64,000 nucleotides of DNA from UBA695 sp042691655 (lineage in GTDB: Bacteria > Verrucomicrobiota > Verrucomicrobiia > Chthoniobacterales > Chthoniobacteraceae): positions 1,922,001 through 1,986,000 of the forward strand of contig CP170506.1 in assembly GCA_042691655.1 (NCBI GenBank), given 5' to 3'. The position numbers were made by a program, and so were the translations under genes. Position 1 is the stretch's first letter. Every line of letters starts with the position of its first letter. This document shows positions 62,449 through 64,000 of the stretch, piece after piece. Under the pieces are notes generated by a model. That model was given only the letters and a program-made list of their open reading frames with translations. It was not told where the DNA came from and did no database searches.

Positions 62449-63812
62449 AAAAGACTCCTTTTGATAGCAGGAAACTTCAGGGCACCGACGCCAACCTATT
62501 GGCCGGGTTGGTTTCACGAATTTTTAGAGGGATTCTCGCCCTGTTACGGAACCCACCGCTCAGGCCGAGGCGAGTATCTCTCTTGATGCTTGGTGTCGTT
62601 GGGTTGGGATCGGCATCCGCCGCTGCTCCGGGAACCCCAAGCCAAAAGCTGCCTTGGAATTTGGAAGCATTGAAGAACGCTCCCGTAGTTTATCCGGCAC
62701 CGGAGGTTGTAGTGGAGGGCCTTCGTTCTCTCTATTTTGCGGGGCCGTCCTTTCACGGTAAGCCTACGAAAGTATTCGCTTTCTATGGCGTGCCAGCGCA
62801 TTCTGAAGGCCAAAAGATTCCAGCCATCGTGCTGGTTCATGGAGGGGGCGGAACGGCCTATGCCGATTGGGTTAAGCTATGGAACACGCGCGGTTATGCG
62901 GCGATCGCTTTTGATCATGGCGGAGGGCTACCGATAAGAAACGCACCCGGCACTGGATGGCAAAGGCATCCCGATTCAGGGCCATCCATGGGCGAGTGCC
63001 AGCAACTGAGTGAGGGGATCGCCGATCAATGGATGTACCATGCCGTCAGCGACGCGATGTTGGCAACATCCCTCCTGAGTTCGTTTCCCGAGGTGGATGC
63101 AGGCAAGATAGGGATTACCGGAATTTCGTGGGGTGGAGTTGTGACCTGCACGGTTGCCGGACTGGATGACCGCCTTCGATATGCCGCGCCAGTCTACGGC
63201 TGTGGTTTTATTTCCTACGACTACGACGATGGCTCTCGCTTCGTGGGGTTGAAACAACCGCTGGAAAAAGTGCAACGTTGGAAGGAGCTGTGGGACCCTT
63301 CTCTTTATCTATCCGCTGCCAAGCTGCCGATGTTATGGGTAGCGGGTACCAATGACTTTGCGTTTACCTTGCGGGCTCTTCAGTTGTCTTATCTGGGGAC
63401 ATCAGCTCCGCGGACATTATCCACCCGCGTGCGGATGACTCATAGCCAGAGGGTAGGCTCAGCTCCTGAAGAGATCCTGGCGTTTGCGGAGAGCATCATC
63501 CACGGTGGAATTGCGCTGCCGCAGGTGATCAAACAGGGGGTGGAGAATGGCGTGGCTTGGACCGAGTATAAGTCTCAAACTCCGTTGGTGTCCGCGACGC
63601 TGAACTACACCCGCGACGGCGGAGTCTGGCAAAAGCGAAACTGGGAAACCCTTCCTGCTGCGATCGACGAAACGCAGCATCGGGTGAGTGCGCAACTCCC
63701 CAAGGACGCTACCGTCTGGTTCATTAACCTGATCGACAATCGGAACTTGATTGTCAGCAGCGAGCATCAACCTTTGCAGGTTCCTGTCGTCAACAACCCA
63801 TCTAACAATTGA
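62445..63812 (+). CDS. Secreted alpha/beta hydrolase (acetyl-xylan-esterase/DLH-like)
   Basis: 455 residues. GTG start at 62445 overlaps the previous stop (GTGA). A basic N-terminus and hydrophobic stretch (SLLMLGVVGLGSASA) suggest export. Catalytic core: IVLVHGGGGTAYADW (oxyanion HGGG), GITGISWGGVVT (nucleophile Ser), LWVAGTNDFAF (Asp region), MTHSQRVG (probable His). This order fits dienelactone-hydrolase-like and acetyl-xylan-esterase-like enzymes. It would remove ester groups from the glycan bound by the neighbouring lectin-like proteins. Confidence 0.75.
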   Translation: MKKTPFDSRKLQGTDANLLAGLVSRIFRGILALLRNPPLRPRRVSLLMLGVVGLGSASAAAPGTPSQKLPWNLEALKNAPVVYPAPEVVVEGLRSLYFAGPSFHGKPTKVFAFYGVPAHSEGQKIPAIVLVHGGGGTAYADWVKLWNTRGYAAIAFDHGGGLPIRNAPGTGWQRHPDSGPSMGECQQLSEGIADQWMYHAVSDAMLATSLLSSFPEVDAGKIGITGISWGGVVTCTVAGLDDRLRYAAPVYGCGFISYDYDDGSRFVGLKQPLEKVQRWKELWDPSLYLSAAKLPMLWVAGTNDFAFTLRALQLSYLGTSAPRTLSTRVRMTHSQRVGSAPEEILAFAESIIHGGIALPQVIKQGVENGVAWTEYKSQTPLVSATLNYTRDGGVWQKRNWETLPAAIDETQHRVSAQLPKDATVWFINLIDNRNLIVSSEHQPLQVPVVNNPSNN

Positions 63813-63822
63813 ACAGCCTAAC

Positions 63823-64000
63823 ATGAACATTCATCACAACTCCCAATGTTCGACGCCCAGAAACAAGAGATGTTTAGGGGCAGGAATGCTACTGGCGGCG
63901 ATCTTGCTGCTCCTGCCCGGGATGGGGCGCGCCGAGGATTGGCAGACCGTTATCGAAGACACGTTTACTGTCGGCGCCGAGCGGCCGGCGGAGAGCCCGC
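63823..64000 (+). CDS. Secreted lectin-like protein, N-terminus only (runs off window)
   Basis: Starts at ATG 63823 with a signal peptide (GMLLAAILLLLPGMGRAED) and continues to the window edge. VIEDTFTVGAERPAESP nearly repeats IEDSFTVSAERPAESP of the protein at 61504-62448, and the DNA is almost the same over that stretch, so the two are recent paralogues. It is 10 bp after the alpha/beta hydrolase and likely in the same operon. Confidence 0.7.
   Translation, partial: MNIHHNSQCSTPRNKRCLGAGMLLAAILLLLPGMGRAEDWQTVIEDTFTVGAERPAESP

Overview
The window reads as a chromosome segment of a polysaccharide-degrading bacterium of the Verrucomicrobiota. Three things point there. There are two complete four-gene pseudopilin sets of the 'Verru_Chthon cassette' type (A, B, C, D). 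There are two very large secreted proteins made of autotransporter-associated beta-strand repeats with PEP-CTERM tails. And there is a dense set of glycoside hydrolases, lyase-like proteins, SGNH esterases and LacI-type regulators, with few clear Shine-Dalgarno sites. No rRNA, tRNA or CRISPR array was seen.

Layout. (1) 0-16 kb: a GntR/LacI-hybrid regulator with two lyase-like genes behind it on the minus strand, divergent from a plus-strand operon of GH38 mannosidase, MFS sugar transporter, GH94-like enzyme and a secreted clan GH-A hydrolase, followed by a second lyase-like gene. (2) 16.3-19.3 kb: a decayed mobile island with transposase and serine-recombinase fragments, a frameshifted phage-type nuclease, a phage RecA-like ATPase and a small HTH-like protein. 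(3) 19.7-42.3 kb, module 1: PEP-CTERM repeat protein, SGNH hydrolase, GH2 enzyme, a six-gene minus-strand operon (pseudopilins D-B-C-A, a secreted unknown, a GH2-like protein lacking its acid/base residue), a LacI regulator, a GH29-like enzyme and an MFS transporter. (4) 42.7-44.3 kb: a transposase graveyard. (5) 44.4-64 kb, module 2: a second pseudopilin cassette D-B-C-A, a second LacI regulator, a sugar isomerase, a six-hairpin glycosidase, a second GH94-like enzyme, a 60-residue Rossmann fragment, a second SGNH hydrolase, a second PEP-CTERM repeat protein, two related secreted binding-type proteins and an alpha/beta hydrolase.

How they fit together. Modules 1 and 2 have nearly the same inventory, and each carries its own repeated palindromic operator: TTTATANCGATARA-like in module 1 (five sites) and TTNACACGTGTNAA-like in module 2 (five sites). 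In each module one site sits immediately in front of the local lacI start codon, and others sit upstream of the PEP-CTERM gene, enzymes and the pseudopilin cassette. The inference is that each LacI protein controls a sugar-specific package in which surface repeat protein, pseudopilus-like cassette, esterase and catabolic enzymes are switched together. The operators and the gene order are seen in the sequence. The regulatory assignment and the role of the cassettes in polysaccharide capture or enzyme secretion are inference.
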